Origin: Nephromyces sp. MM_2019
Taxonomy: Eukaryota > Apicomplexa > Aconoidasida > Nephromycida
Length of the DNA stretch: 64,000 nt
Reading direction: 5' to 3'
NCBI GenBank assembly: GCA_015657535.1
Contig: JADHZB010000370.1
Coordinates: forward strand, 1 to 64,000
A program made the position numbers and the translations under genes. Under the pieces are notes generated by a model. That model was not told where the DNA came from and did not search any database. It saw nothing but the letters and a program-made list of their open reading frames with translations. Positions 24,425 to 37,576 of this stretch are shown here, piece by piece. How positions within the stretch are numbered: the first letter of the stretch is position 1; every line of letters starts with the position of its first letter.

Positions 24425-27400
24425 ATGAATAAGGAGACATTCATGAACCAGCTGGTGGAATATCATGAAAGTAGAGGAATGGTATTTGATCCTCCCAAAC
24501 TCTTGGGTTACAGCATTGATTTGTTTGAGATGTTCATAGCGGTATGGTATAAAATTAAACTCAAAACAGATTCTTTAAACACTCAATTATGATTGTTTTA
24601 CTAAGTCTTAATAATAACTCTGTACATTTAGATGTAGTGAAATAAATTCAGTTCCACATAATTTCTTGGATATTTTTTTTCTATTCAGTCTATGAGACAA
24701 GGTGGATTCCCTCGAGTGAATAAGAACAGCAAGTGGAGTCACATAGCAAGAACTCTTGGAATCATACCAGCAGATAAGGTAATATATATAAACTCAATCT
24801 TCCAACTCTCTTTATCCTAATTTTGTTACGTAGCCTAACTATATTATCTTTTCTAAATTTTGATTCCTAGTCTTATACCTTTTTTGATTGATTTATTAAG
24901 ATTTCTTTATTTTATCTGAACTATTAACTCAGCTCTTTTAGCCATGCAAATCTTTAAACTAATTTCCCTATTTCCCTCCAGTCACTTAATTCAGTAGACC
25001 AAGAACAAATAAAGAAGTTTTATGTTAAATGGATAAGAGGCTTCGAAGGCGATTGCGTATCCTCGTCAGTTAAAAATCAATTGATGCCAATAGGGATGGA
25101 GATACCGATGAAGCGAAAACGTGACAATGTGAACCTAAATGAGCCCTGCAATTTTCAAAATAGCTCGTATGTTATAGAATTACTAAGAAATAATGCTTAA
25201 AACACTCTATTTAATCAGAATATGCTTTTTTGTTAATTTCCCCTCAAATATTTACATTAAGAAGCATCTATGACATATAGTGTAGGAAAATTTTTATCAA
25301 AAGTAAAATCAATATCCAATAAGTAACAAATGTATAACTTATATCATTTCTAAAGCTTTAATAGATATGGAAACCAAATTAATTCAAAAAAACAACTTCA
25401 AGAATTTCCAAGTTCATTCCAAGGTGTCTTACCAAGTAATACTTCATAATCATATTCTTGAAGCTACTATCAGACATTTATTTACTCAATGATATCAATA
25501 ATATCAATACTTCTATTATTTTATCAAACTCCACACTATTATATTATTTTTCTATAGATATTTGGAGAATTGCACTATCTATTAGAAACAGAAATTATGC
25601 TCCAGAGGATTTCATTTTTTGCTTAAATTGTTTGTATTTAAGCTCACACCCGAATGGTAAAGGTTTACTGATTGCTGAGGTAATTTTTAGCTCAAAATTA
25701 ACTCTATCACAATACTCTCACTTGCTACTTTTATGCTTTAACTGCTGCAATAAATTAAACTTACCATATTAGATTCGTCTCTTTACCTATTATAACACTA
25801 ATCTTCAGTATCCAACAATTTTAAATCTCCTCACCGATGTCATTTGTGAACTACTCTACGATCTTTTATATCCATCATATTCCCCACTGAACATCAACTA
25901 CAAGCAAGCACTTGAGCTTCTCAGTAAAATACTACCAACACCACCCTCTGATGTACCACCACCTTCTTCTTCACTACTTCTCTCACACCCGCCTTCCCCT
26001 CCCCCACCCTCTTCACCATTGGCAGTCAACAGTTCCCACCATGCTATCTACCTTTGTAGTTCAATAATTTCAAACATATTACATCTTGAAGCAAATCGCA
26101 TATTCCTATCAGGGACGTATCCAGCACAGATTAAGAAATATCAGAAATTCTGTATTCCTCCTCAGCCACCTACGCAGCAGGATCCATCACAACTCCTTGC
26201 CGATCACCTGACCTTATCCTCTCAACATCAGAATAACTTTGGATGGCTACATGACACCTCAAATAAGGCTGACATATCTGTGAAGAAAGGGCATAAAGCT
26301 AGTCCAGAAAATGAACTAAGGTCAATGACAAGTATACCAGAAGTTTCTCATAGTTTTAAACCACAACTTAACATTCAAAATTTATTAGCGGACCAACAGC
26401 TCAGCCAAAAGGGTGACCTGATACATTCCTCTATTAGCTCTTCTTTTACATCTGCCTTGGGTATTCTAAAGATGACTTGTGAACCTCTTTCTATTCTTGA
26501 AGAGCGTTTGAATTATTTTGTAAATTTAGGCAGATATAAAGCTAAGCTGGCTGTTGAAAATCCTTTCGAGGGAACCCAACTTTGTAAGTCTACTATAAAT
26601 TTAAAGAATATATTTATCTTTATTATTATTAGAAATCTCTTATCTACTCCCAAGACCTCTTTCAATAAACACTTAGATTGATTATGTAATGATGAATATA
26701 ACTAAAAGGCTTTTGTATAAAACAATATAATGTTATTTGTAATAGCCCGATAATTTATATTTCATCGAATTTATTAACAGTCTCTTTAATTTACAATCTC
26801 CTTCAGATAAAACTGCAACCAAACAAGACCTTATTCCATCAGAATCTGCCTCATCATTGCAACAATCCCAACCAATAAAACCAAATAACAGGCTGTTACA
26901 CCCTAATTTCAAGCCAATATCTCCGGTTGGCTGTTTATTATTTGGCAACTCCAATGATGAACCTGATTCCACGCTCGAAATGAACACAACACAAGATCAT
27001 ACGTGTCTTAACACCGAAGTTATTTTACCAAATTCAACAGAAGAAAATATAAACTTACAATGCTTCCCCAAAACATCATCAAGTTTATCTCTTCAAGACA
27101 ATCAGACACCAATTTACTCACACCCATCTTACAAGTTTAATACAGCTAATCAATCTAATTCTCCCACCTCGAAACAAAGCTTCCAACACCCCTGTATGAG
27201 CACCACTTCGCCTTTGATCACCAAGAGCATGAGTCCTTCTGCTCAAACTCCACATCCTGTGAAATCAACAGTCCAGAAAATCGCTTCTCTAGCCTTGAAA
27301 TCTGTTTCTTTTAAAACACAGATTACATCTGAAATACCAACCTCTTTTAAAACAAACTACTTACAATTAAGTTCAGCCTTTCAATCTACGCGCTCAGCAG

Positions 27401-29765
27401 CACGACAAGAAGAATTAGAATTAACTATCCAATCAAAATTGGAACAAATTTCTGATGAAACACATTCTTTCTATACATTGATAAATGAGCAAGCAGAACC
27501 TTACCTTGAGATGTCATTGACAGCACTTAACTGCCTGGTTTTCCTTATAGGATTGGTAATCCCGAAATACCTTTTCCATTGCTTTTATTTTTATTCTTTC
27601 ATACCATTTAAACATGCCAAATTTTTCAACCTTAATCCCATTAATTCCAGGTAGAAAGAACAACCTGGTGGATTGACCATGCATCTGAGAATGTTTGTAA
27701 ATTTTTAGAAACACTACAAAAATCTTCAAACTTTATACCAGGGATCTTCAAAAGTCAAATTGGTAAGTTTCATATATGCCTATCAAACTGACTTGAACTC
27801 ACCGATATAGCTTTTATGAAGTAAATTTTTCTCTCATTAAAGCTCATAACTGCCCATACACTAAACATTACACTATCAGGCTTCAGCATTCTACAGAATA
27901 TTTTGGAACTATGTTCGCAAGTTTTGTTATACAAGAAAGAGGTAGAATTCATGAGAACATAGAATTTTTCAAACTTATAAAAAAAATTAATCTTATTCTT
28001 GTTAGGCATTGTTAATTCATTTCCCGTTGCTCCTGTCTTTGTGCTCTGAAATACTGGAATTTTACATATCCAATTGTGATGTTCAGCTGTCTGAATCATT
28101 AATCAGAAGTAAGTCTAGACCTATAATTTAATTTTTCCAACGATTCTCATCGTCAAAGCTTTACAAATACTATTCACGAAAATAACTCTACATTATTATC
28201 TATCACTATGTTGATGTTACTCAAATAAGGCTGTCTCAACTTAATCCATCTCTCCTGCCGAGTTATCCCTAATGAAATTCTGTTGAAAGGAACAAATGAC
28301 CAGAAAATGTCACCTAAAGGAGCCCCACAGAATCTTTGTGATTTGTTCCTCCCCTCCTTGATACGATTTCTTTATAACAATTTAAAAATATATATTGTAA
28401 TCATAAAAAAGTGCGCTATTTCTGATGCCTTTGAAAGCTTATGGTCCAAACCTGATTATATTAAAGCATTTAACCGCTTTGAATCAAATGAAAACATAAC
28501 TAATTCCTTCGTGCACTCGAAGATTCGAAAGCGAATGTCGACGTCTGCAGAAATTTTAAATACATTAGGTGCTATACCTATTAACTTACAAGTGGGAGAG
28601 GATTGCTTCGTCAACTTCCAAACTAAATTCGCCTCGGAAAAAAAAGAGCCACAAATTGTAGTGATGCCACCTGAGGTTCCAACATCAATTATTAGATTGA
28701 AAAGTTGTCAATCTCAACACTTTGAAGAAACTCCACGATCTTATATCTCTCAACTTGTTTCATCATCACCGTTTAGAGCAACTACAAGTGTAGCTGCGTA
28801 CCCTTCTTTTTCAAAGAAAGACACATTACCCGAAGCTAAGCTTAGTGACAATGCTCTAGGAGTCACCAAAGCCTTGGGTGTCTTACCACAAGAAAGCAAC
28901 CTAAAACCTCGATATGAACCCTCTGTTGATCAATGGAGAGAAAATTTCTATAAAGATTCAGTACTGGAAAATATAGAAACCCAAAAATTCATAAATGATG
29001 CTTACTCTCAACTCCTGGAATATGAGAATGAAATCCAATTACCCACTACAACACAAGGTCAATCAAATGCTAATAATTTCTCACGATCTTCAAACCGAGA
29101 TGAACTTGAAGTTTTTTCAATACCAAGGCAGTTACAATTGGAAGTTCAACATATGGCTGAAATACCTTCTGATGAGGAGAGTTACCCAGATGGCCACCTT
29201 TTAAATAAGAATGAGATGGTATCACCAACTAAATCCCACCAGGAATTTTATAAACCACTAGACTCTAATTCTTTGAACTTTGAAGCTAGCTCTAACTTAG
29301 ATTTCATGGATAACAAAAAAAGTGCAAACAACAGTTATCCAATGGTAGGAATGTTTGAAGGTTATCCACCATTGACAAAGGAGAACAAAATCGCTTTAGA
29401 GTGTCTTTTGATACTAGCAGCCGATAAAGATCTTGTTCAAGTCTTACAACCCTACTTACCATCAATAATTGAAGTTAGTTTACAACTTATCCTAAACTCA
29501 ATATTTTGATTAGACTAAAATTTTATACCTATAACTATAATAAATACAAAGCATTTTTGTTATGACACATAATTCACTGATATAACAGATGGCTTTCCTA
29601 CCGACTAGTGCTTGCAATTCCCTATGGTCTATTATAAGTAATCTAAAGTCTTCATATGTACTGAATGCAAACTCTTTATTCAAATCTCACTTCACTCAAC
29701 ATAATATACCAAAGGCTGTCAGTTCTCTCTCCAATGAAATAATCAGAATAGAAAAAATTCAATGA
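24425..29765 (+). CDS. ARID (BRIGHT) domain protein, about 1300 aa, possible chromatin-remodelling subunit
   Basis: Twelve exons: 24425-24541, 24689-24778, 24982-25166, 25365-25435, 25474-25679, 25773-26583, 26807-27555, 27651-27762, 27843-27941, 28006-28108, 28290-29473 and 29589-29765. The first three encode an ARID DNA-binding domain at the very N-terminus (about residues 3-90): FMNQLVEYHESRG, SIDLFEMF, RQGGFPRVNKNSKWSHIA, and a final helix ending KFYVKWIRGFE. These are the family's core positions. A helical middle part follows, then a proline-rich linker near 25,940-26,010, long Ser/Thr/Gln-rich disorder, and further Leu-rich helical exons up to the C-terminus. Large proteins with one ARID are often SWI/SNF subunits (ARID1/ARID2 type); that role is inference. 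The phase at 27762 to 27843 does not match by one base, so an exon edge, a tiny exon or a sequence error is hidden there. The ARID itself is secure. Confidence 0.85.
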
Positions 29766-30171
29766 GGAATTTAATCTAAATTATTAAACATTTTCTAATA
29801 ACTATACCACAAATAACTAAAATATTTCGACCAAATACTATTTATAAAGATACCTAAATAAAACCTTTGTCTAATATAAGCTTCTCGCTGCAAATACATA
29901 CCATAATCGCAAGCAACTAGCAATTCTTTTTAAATAATCTCGATTAAAATATATTTACATATTTATCTAATTTTCAAAACTTTAAGCTCTTTACTTCAAC
30001 CTTTATACCTATCGATGCCTTCCAATTGACATTTTTATAAAATTAGAATCAAATATACTGATATAGGAGTTGAGACCATCTTACTTTTACAAATATCACA
30101 ACAATAAAATTTTTGATTTTCTTGACCAACTTTTAGAAATTTAAGCATTTTTAGAAATGGCATTAATTAAC
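29766..30171. other. Short convergent spacer
   Basis: A 406-bp A+T-rich spacer between the stops of the ARID gene (+) and CFAP91 (-). It must hold both polyadenylation regions; nothing else is visible. Confidence 0.5.
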
Positions 30172-32844
30172 TTATACATCTTTAAAGTCCCAACTTCTAT
30201 TTTGCAAATCATTTATCACAAATTTGAGGCATGTACCCAAACTTTTATCTACAACCAAGTCAAATACTTTTTCTTCCCAAATTGTACGCTCTCTTTCTAA
30301 TTTACTTTGTACATGAGGGAACAAGAAATGATTTAAAAATGATTCAACTATATTATACGAAGTCGCCTTTTCGTGCTCTTCCAGACTCATCGTATCTAAG
30401 CTTAACATCCTTTTCTTCACCTGGCTCATTACCTGATAAAAAACAATTAAAGGTATACGAAATTCTTTCAGCATTTTTAATTCTAAATTGTACGAAACTT
30501 CAAATGATTCGATCCAAATGAATGAGCGAAATGCACTTTTCTATGAGCAAATCAAATGAATTATATACATTATTTTTATTTCAATGTATTTCCACGACTC
30601 TCATACTTACCATATAATTGCTGATTTTATTTACCGAATTTTTTAAAATATAATAAACAAAAGAATCAGCTGATTGGCTCGTTAGAAATGAAATATACGA
30701 AAATAAGGCTTCACAACGATCTCTCATGTTTTCTTCAGCTTGTCTTCGGCCTAATTCTTGGGATTCTCTGATAGCTCTCTCCCAATTTGCATACTTAACA
30801 AAAGCTTTAGCTTTTTCTAGTTCCCTCGTCCTCTTAATCGAATTTGATAGATCCTCCAAATTCTATTTAAAATTACAGTTGCAAATGAATTATTAACCCG
30901 TAAAAATTTGTAAAAAGCAAGAAATTATTATTGCTTCATTTTATGAAGCTATAAAGTTATTGTTTTTATGGAGAGAAGAACAAATACTCAAGACTCTTGT
31001 ATGTGATATTAATCTGATAATTAACAGCTAAGATTTGTTATCACATTACTTCTAATCAAACCTTGAAGAAAAACTGTTTTTCATTCCAGGTAAATTTTAC
31101 TTTAATAAGTTTTAGTTAACATCCAAGTTGAATATTATCGAAACAACTTACCTTAGATAAAATATTTCCAGCAACAAATTCAACCATTGATAATTGAAAT
31201 TGTTCTATATTATGTTGACCATGAGTAATTTTTATCTTCAGAAAATCGAGTTTCTCAGAATTATTTTCTGAAATTTGTAGCTCATCAATAAGTGAAAGAA
31301 ATCTCTGGGTCCCAGTTAACATTTTTAATTGCATAACTCTCCCTTTCAACAGACTTTGAATCATTTTATATGAATCCAAAACATCTTTATCACTTACTCT
31401 TGGCTCTGGGCCTTGAGATTGTGAAACATGTGTGATGTCTGAGTGCTTACCTTTTAAAGAATTAGCAGGAAATGTTAAACCAAGTACAGACAATGACTTT
31501 GCACTTTTAACCTTGATTAAAATATTTTTAAGATTAAATAGACTGTCAATATAATTTCTTTTAGAATTTTGCAAAAATGTTAGCAGGCGTAGAGCTATGA
31601 TTTGGTTTCACCTCAGCTTTCATGTAAAATATTAGCAGTTTGAGGCTTAATAAAACATTTTCATCCATAGTATACCGAAACAAAGCATTATTATTACCTT
31701 TGGATATGCGAGATTCAGCTCACAGTTCTTTCCAAAACCTCTGGAATTCTTGCCTCCCCTTTTTTTATGACGAAGCGTACTTGCCCATTTTGATTTTGGA
31801 TTGAATGCTTTACAAAAATTTTCATCAAGAATTGAAAAAATTTCAGGTCTAGCTAAACGATTACTATGATTTGAGAGGTAAGGGATGTTTCCACTGTAAT
31901 TTGAACTCGAAGATATCCACTTCTGGGTCATCCCTTCTATTAAATAAGACTTTCCTTGTTTTTTTTTGTGATTTTCTTTTAAGATGCTGAGTACTTTTTG
32001 TCTTTTGAACAAAATTAGTCTCAATGAACGAAGCCGCTCTCTATAAATATTGAATTCAAAATTATTTTTTTTCCCAACAATCTCTGAATTGAAATTTTGG
32101 ATCTTGGTAGCTGTTTTCTCAAGTTCATACCCTTCTAGACAGTTGTTTATTTCTACAAGCCTTCTTTCAAACTCAAAACCGGAATTTTTCGAACTTTTTG
32201 TTTTATTGTACTTTTGTTTTATGTCATCAAATTTATAAAAGTAATTTCCATTTGAAAGGATTTTGAAGGGCTCTAACATAATATTTTCTTTTTTATATTT
32301 GGAATTTTTAGAGCTTAAAAGTTTTTCTATCTGCTTATGTGTTAGTTCTGCTTTATTTTCAAAATCCAAATCAGATACGAGAAACAAGTCTATGGGTAAG
32401 CTATCCGGATTAACAAAAACATCAGCATTGAATGGAAAGGTTTGAATTTCGGTTTCTCTTATATCTGTTTGGATTTCTCTATCCAACCTACGAACTGTTA
32501 AATTTCAATTTATTCTAATTCATTTCTAGCTCTTTTTAATGACTTGAGTTAATTTATTTTCATAAATTATCCCAATAAAAATTTAAAAGTTTCTATATAC
32601 CTATCAAGTTTTATGTTCTTGTAATTTATAGCTTTAATTTAAACTAACGTGTATCTTTTGTGTGAAAACTTTGGAATGCTGAATTAGTTAAATATAATTC
32701 ATAGCCCTTTACATCCGGATAAACACTGGAACATTTTGGTCTTTTGTAGTTTTCCGAATAGTTCCCAAGAGATTCACTTTCTATTATGTACTCTGAACCA
32801 TCTGGATCCATGAATAGGTCCCTATGCCTTTGATTAAGCCTCAT
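30172..32844 (-). CDS. CFAP91: Cilia- and flagella-associated protein 91 (MAATS1/AAT1 family), 692 aa
   Basis: CFAP91 is an axonemal protein of the calmodulin- and spoke-associated complex, which links radial spokes, the nexin-dynein regulatory complex and inner dynein arms. Five exons in phase: 32844-32649, 32494-31676, 31594-31152, 30862-30611 and 30540-30172. The start is the ATG at 32844. The family's paired IQTD-type motif appears at the start of exon 2 (REIQTDIRETEIQT), followed by charged helices. The PKVI segment and the KMIQSLLKGRVMQ motif fit the family's PKVI and LQKLLRGR region. Exon 4 gives the conserved NWERAIRESQELGRRQAEE helix, and the last exon gives IVESFLNHFLFPHVQ, matching the C-terminal conserved helix. 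Length is close to animal homologues (about 770 aa). It implies a motile 9+2 flagellum, in apicomplexans usually the male gamete. The GTAATGAGCCAG inside the last exon reads through and is not an intron. Confidence 0.9.
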
Positions 32845-34442
32845 TGTTTTATTATCTTATATTCGAAATTAAGTCACAAAAAGAAAGCAAAATTTATTTA
32901 TAAATTATATCAAGATTGTATCTATTTGCTTCTTGCTAAGTCTGAATTCCTACTCTGAAACCTAGTTGTACTATCATTGACCTATATATCTTAAAAGAAG
33001 AAGTTGAAAGTAAAATTTTTATAAATGATTTTACTAAAATCGTTTTTTCGAATAATTTGTAGAGATTTTCTATTATGTCAAAATTTCAAATTTTATTAAC
33101 CACAATACTTTTCGAGTCTCTAATTATACTTTAGTTTTTAATCATGCTGTGGGGTACTCATAGTGGATCCAAATTATTTGATTTTTTAAGTTTTACTAGC
33201 ACAATTTCCAGTTTGAAGCTGCCAAAGCCCCCCTTATCACTAATGAATAGGGTTAATATTTAATATCATTTCTTTTGAGCCCTTTAGTTAACACAACTTT
33301 TCGAAATTCTCACTTAGGTATTGCTATAAGGAATTTTACAAATGATATATCAAATTTTCCTAATGCCTTGTCATGCGCTAAGTTTTAGAATCAAAGCTAA
33401 ATTGTGGTATCCCAAATTGCGTCTTAAATACGTCAGTTGAGCAATAAATGGTATATTAAAAAGTGATACCTCGTTTATGTAAGCAATTTATAAAGATTCT
33501 AAAAATAGATTACTAAAATTCAATTAATTTCTATCAGAATTCATTTTGAATTAAATATGATCAGCCCATTCTATAAGTATTTTAGCTTAAATCACAAATA
33601 GAAAAATGTTCACTAAGAATGAATTTTAATTTATTTGATCTAAGTTTATTTTTAAATACTCTTACAAATCACAATCGTTAAAATGATTTCTTCTCATTAG
33701 ATTAGCTTTTAAACATTTTTCAGTTCCATGTTTATTCTTGTACTAATTTTTTACAATTGAAAAAATAAGATAATTATGTACTTTGACCTCATTTCTGGGA
33801 ATCTTAGCGTTAAAATCAACAGCGCAAGTTAAGAAAAACAAATTTGAAGATAAAGGAGATATTTTAGATAATGAAGGAAAGTATAAAATTCTGCGTTACC
33901 AAAACACGAGGCTCAAGTTAGCAATCCAGATGACAATTTTGTTAGGGTTAGAGTAGTCCTTACTTTTCAAGCTTGAGAAATAATGCTATAAAAAGTCACT
34001 CTAAAACAAATGAACATTTGGTAGTGTTTATAGTGTGATGTAAATTCAAGCACATATATAACTGTTGTTAAATTTACCAAATTAAAAGAAATATTGTAAG
34101 TTTTAGGCTTAAATTTACATTTTAATTTAAAGGAGCATCAACCAAGTGGTTTGGTTATCGTCCCTCAAAATCTTTTTGTAAAGCTTGAAAGCTTCAAATT
34201 ATGCACTAGTGTCTAGAAACAAGACATCAAATCTATTTAAATGGTCTCTATATGGTTATAGAAGTGTGCATTTCGAGGTATGTACTTTCATTGCTAAACG
34301 GCAGTTAAACATAGATTTGGGTGTGATAAAATATATCAGATAGTCTTCTTTCTTAAAAATTTATCAGAAACTTGACCCAAGACAGCAGAAAATGCGGAGT
34401 CCTTGAACAAAACCAAGCTGAGCCTCTCGAATATAAAACTGT
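32845..34442. other. Divergent intergenic region
   Basis: A 1.6-kb region between the starts of CFAP91 (-) and the DUF1295-like gene (+). I see no exon or RNA gene. It is expected to contain both promoters. Confidence 0.5.
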
Positions 34443-35934
34443 ATGAAAGAGTTGTTTTATTTACGAGTTCACAAGCAACACTATAAATTGATGCTCCACA
34501 AAATGGCTCCTTTAACAGGATTTCACTTTGACTCACACTACACTTTCCTTACATTTCTTGTTATAGTTGTATTAAACTATTCAGCTTTCACTATTGCTTA
34601 CTTTTTCCAAGTTGACTTGCTAACTGACTTAGTTGGCTCACTAGGATTCATTCTTGGGACTATTATTCCTTTTATATGTAACCAGACATATGAAGCACAT
34701 AGAATAACACTAGTTATTGCTATACTGGTAACCCGTATTGAACTCGGTGGTTTCTTATTTTTTAGAGTTTTAAAACGGGGAAGAGATTCTCGTTTTGATG
34801 AAATGAGGTCGAAACCTTTGAGCTTTTTTGGGTTTTGGAATTTTCAAATAATGTATGTTGTAAAATATCCCATTCAAAACAATTAATTTCATACATTAGT
34901 CCTAGACTCAATTGTATTTTTGGAACCTTATACTGTGTTTTATTACACATCTTAAACTACATTTACTATTAGATGGGCATATTGTTCGTGCTTTTCAACT
35001 ATATTTACCCTTGGTGACCAATATAGTCCTTCAAGCCCAATCTTTACATCAATCGGGGGTAGTATTTATGGTCTTGCTTTTATTTTTCAAATAATAGCAG
35101 ATTTCCAGAAATATAAGTTTCGTGCTGATTATAAAAACAATGCATATCCATGCACAATAGGAGTTTGGAGATATTCAAGACACCCGGTGATTTATTATTG
35201 ACTGTTTTATATATAAAATTAATGAATAGTGCTTTTAGGTGAAGGGTTTATCATATTTGATGGTATTTTTTCTCAGAATTATTTTGCCGAGATTATCATG
35301 TTTTGGGCTTTGTTTCTTATAGCCATCCCGACTCTTATTAATACCCAAGTAGCATTTTCACACTCTTTGCATGACTCAAAGCACCGAAATTATTTAACTT
35401 CGAATTCAACTTTCCCTAAACAAATGACGTGACTAGATTCGAATTATTATCACTAATTTTAGCAGTTTTCCAATTCCATATGTTTTTTTAATAGGACCAA
35501 TGGGGGTGGATATCTATAATAAGCCCAATAGTTCCCATGATTCTTCTGCTTTTTGTATCTGGGATACCATATGCAGAAGGAAAATATTTGGAAAAATACT
35601 ATAAGAACCCACTTAGCAGGTTTTTCTACCACAAATTTTAAGCTAATTTATTAAAATCGATTCTTAATTTATCACTTTTCTTCAGAAAAACTATAATTAA
35701 TTACCAAAACAATGTTTCTCCCTTAATACCGTTTCCACCAAGCATTTACTCGAAGATTTCACCAAAAATTAAAAAGGTACTTCTTCACAAATTCGCTTTT
35801 AAAAAATGAATTTGAACATGATTTGATTTTGATCTTCAAATGTTTACTTCTCTATAACTAATCCCTTTCAGATTTTCTTCTTAGAACTACCTATATATAA
35901 ATATGATGAAAAAAAAAATGATCTCGAAGAATAA
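34443..35934 (+). CDS. DUF1295 / steroid 5-alpha-reductase-like membrane protein, about 324 aa
   Basis: A multi-pass membrane protein of the DUF1295 branch of the steroid 5-alpha-reductase/isoprenylcysteine methyltransferase superfamily. These act in the ER or similar membranes, probably as NADPH-dependent reductases; the substrate here is unknown. Six exons in phase: 34443-34852, 34973-35186, 35277-35348, 35495-35619, 35686-35776 and 35872-35934. Alternative starts in frame are 34443 and 34491. About six or seven hydrophobic helices are visible. Diagnostic motifs: DSRFDEMRSKPLSFFGFW, then IFQIIADFQKYKFR, then RYSRHP joined by splicing to NYFAEIIMFW (the family's RHPNYFGE signature with Ala for Gly), and near the C-terminus the family's GIPYAEGKYLEKYY segment. 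The last exon adds a short acidic/Lys tail. Confident for family, not for reaction. Confidence 0.85.
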
Positions 35935-37141
35935 AACAAATTCTCACACTACAACAGTCTTTGAAAAGTACTAGCTAATGATACAAATTTGAAGCATAAT
36001 TAACTCATATATTTTATGATAATTCTTTTATATCAACATAGTCAGTTCTCTATGAATTTATTCGCTTTATGCTTTTTCTACTGATGTAGCCATAATCTGA
36101 GAATAATAATATAGATTATCTCAGATTACAAGGTTTAATGCCAATTTTATTAAACCCCTTACCCACAAGTACTTAGAAAATTTTTGCAAAACATTTTCCT
36201 AGAATTCCGATTAAAACTATAGAACTTATAAATGAATATGTAGAGTAATAATTTCAGTACTACTCGGCACAAAATGTTAGAATCAATTCCTTATACTAAT
36301 TCCTCGCACTTAAAACTTTATTTATGAGAGCTTAAATTATATAACAAAGGATTTAAGTCAGCACAACGACACTCAGGGCGAATTAAAAAAGTCAACACTA
36401 ATGTGACTTTAGCTGAAGCAACCGGTAGCTATTAAAAAACATAAAACATATGCACAAGTACTGTTGTAATCTTAATAAGTGGTTTCTGCTTGAATTAACA
36501 GTCTAGATCAAAATACGCTATATTTCTACTAGCTAGCTTGCGTCGTAGGAAATATTTAATTACTTAACAAATGAAGCACTTCAACTTAAATTAACAAGTG
36601 TTTTTTAAAAAAAACTTTTTCAAAGGGTCTACTAGCTGATTTCAATTTGCTCTGGAGGTCGCTATAAACTTCAAATGAACTCTATACAATATAATAAGCT
36701 TTATTTTATAAGATTGAAGTTGTAATTCACTATTTACCTTATCATATAGCTCCGTTTAAAAATTAGTCTGATCTGCCCTACAAAAGAATATAAAAAACTA
36801 CAATTCGTGGTGCAATGCAAGCAAAAACTTGCACATGGCTCGCATTTGCTAAATGATTAAGCTACTTTATAACGTAAATGAAGTTATCAAAAGTTTTGAT
36901 GAAATTCATTGCTTAATTCACGAAGCTAGCTTTTACCTATAATAATTTAGTAGAAATAACCATAGTTAATAAAGCTCTTACTCTTTTATGCATAAATTTG
37001 AAATCAAATTTAAATCCCATTGCGCGAATCGGCATCGTCGCAAGGCTGAAACTGTGTCCAATATTAACCAAAAAGCTCTAAATTTTAAATATAAGGCTTT
37101 CTATTTTTTAAAATTGTTAGCTTACAAGATTGTGTGGCACT
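35935..37141. other. Gene-free stretch
   Basis: No supported exon. An overlapping + strand open frame at 36,988-37,209 runs into the small membrane-protein gene in another frame; I could not tell whether any of it is a leader or an alternative exon. Confidence 0.4.
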
Positions 37142-37576
37142 ATGAAATCCCAAAATTCACAAGTACCAAGCTACATATTTTACAAGCGCAAGTCAAAACC
37201 ACCAATTAAAGTAGACATTTATCCAGAATTTTATATCTTAGTATCAATCAAAATCCTTTTTGCTCTTATTATATTTATTATAGGAGGATATTTATTCATT
37301 ATTTCACTTAGTTTGATGTACTTAATATATCTGAGAATGCCACCATCTAATTATTGTGTCGACCCATTAAGTGAAGGCTATTTGGGTGCTGAGACTCCAA
37401 AGTTTATTGAGTGCCTTCTGAAACCATATAATGCGTTAGCTACACATGACATCTTAAAATTTTTAAATACGATACTCAAATACATTTTAGTATTTATCAT
37501 ATCATTTTTACCTCATCTGTTATACTTTTCTCGAGTTTCAAAGATTGTAAAAAATTTTGTTAGGTGCCATCCTTAG
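37142..37576 (+). CDS. Small two-helix membrane protein, 144 aa, unknown function
   Basis: I do not recognise this protein. It is one open frame with no intron, starting at the ATG at 37142. After a basic, hydrophilic N-terminus of about 28 residues comes a strongly hydrophobic stretch of about 35 residues that ends in YLIYLRMPP. A Cys-containing loop of about 45 residues follows, then a second hydrophobic helix near residues 110-132, and a short basic tail. The topology suggests a double-spanning membrane protein with the loop on the far side. It is longer and more structured than the chance frames in this A+T-rich DNA, and its base use fits coding sequence, but there is no family match. Its neighbour downstream, acyl-CoA oxidase, is convergent. 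Confidence 0.45.
   Translation: MKSQNSQVPSYIFYKRKSKPPIKVDIYPEFYILVSIKILFALIIFIIGGYLFIISLSLMYLIYLRMPPSNYCVDPLSEGYLGAETPKFIECLLKPYNALATHDILKFLNTILKYILVFIISFLPHLLYFSRVSKIVKNFVRCHP

Noticed and set aside
26733..26987. A minus-strand frame inside the ARID gene
   Set aside because: Mirror of a + strand exon in phase with its neighbours.
30422..30433. A 12-nt intron in the last CFAP91 exon (GT...AG)
   Set aside because: Far below any plausible intron length, and the frame reads through with family-like sequence.
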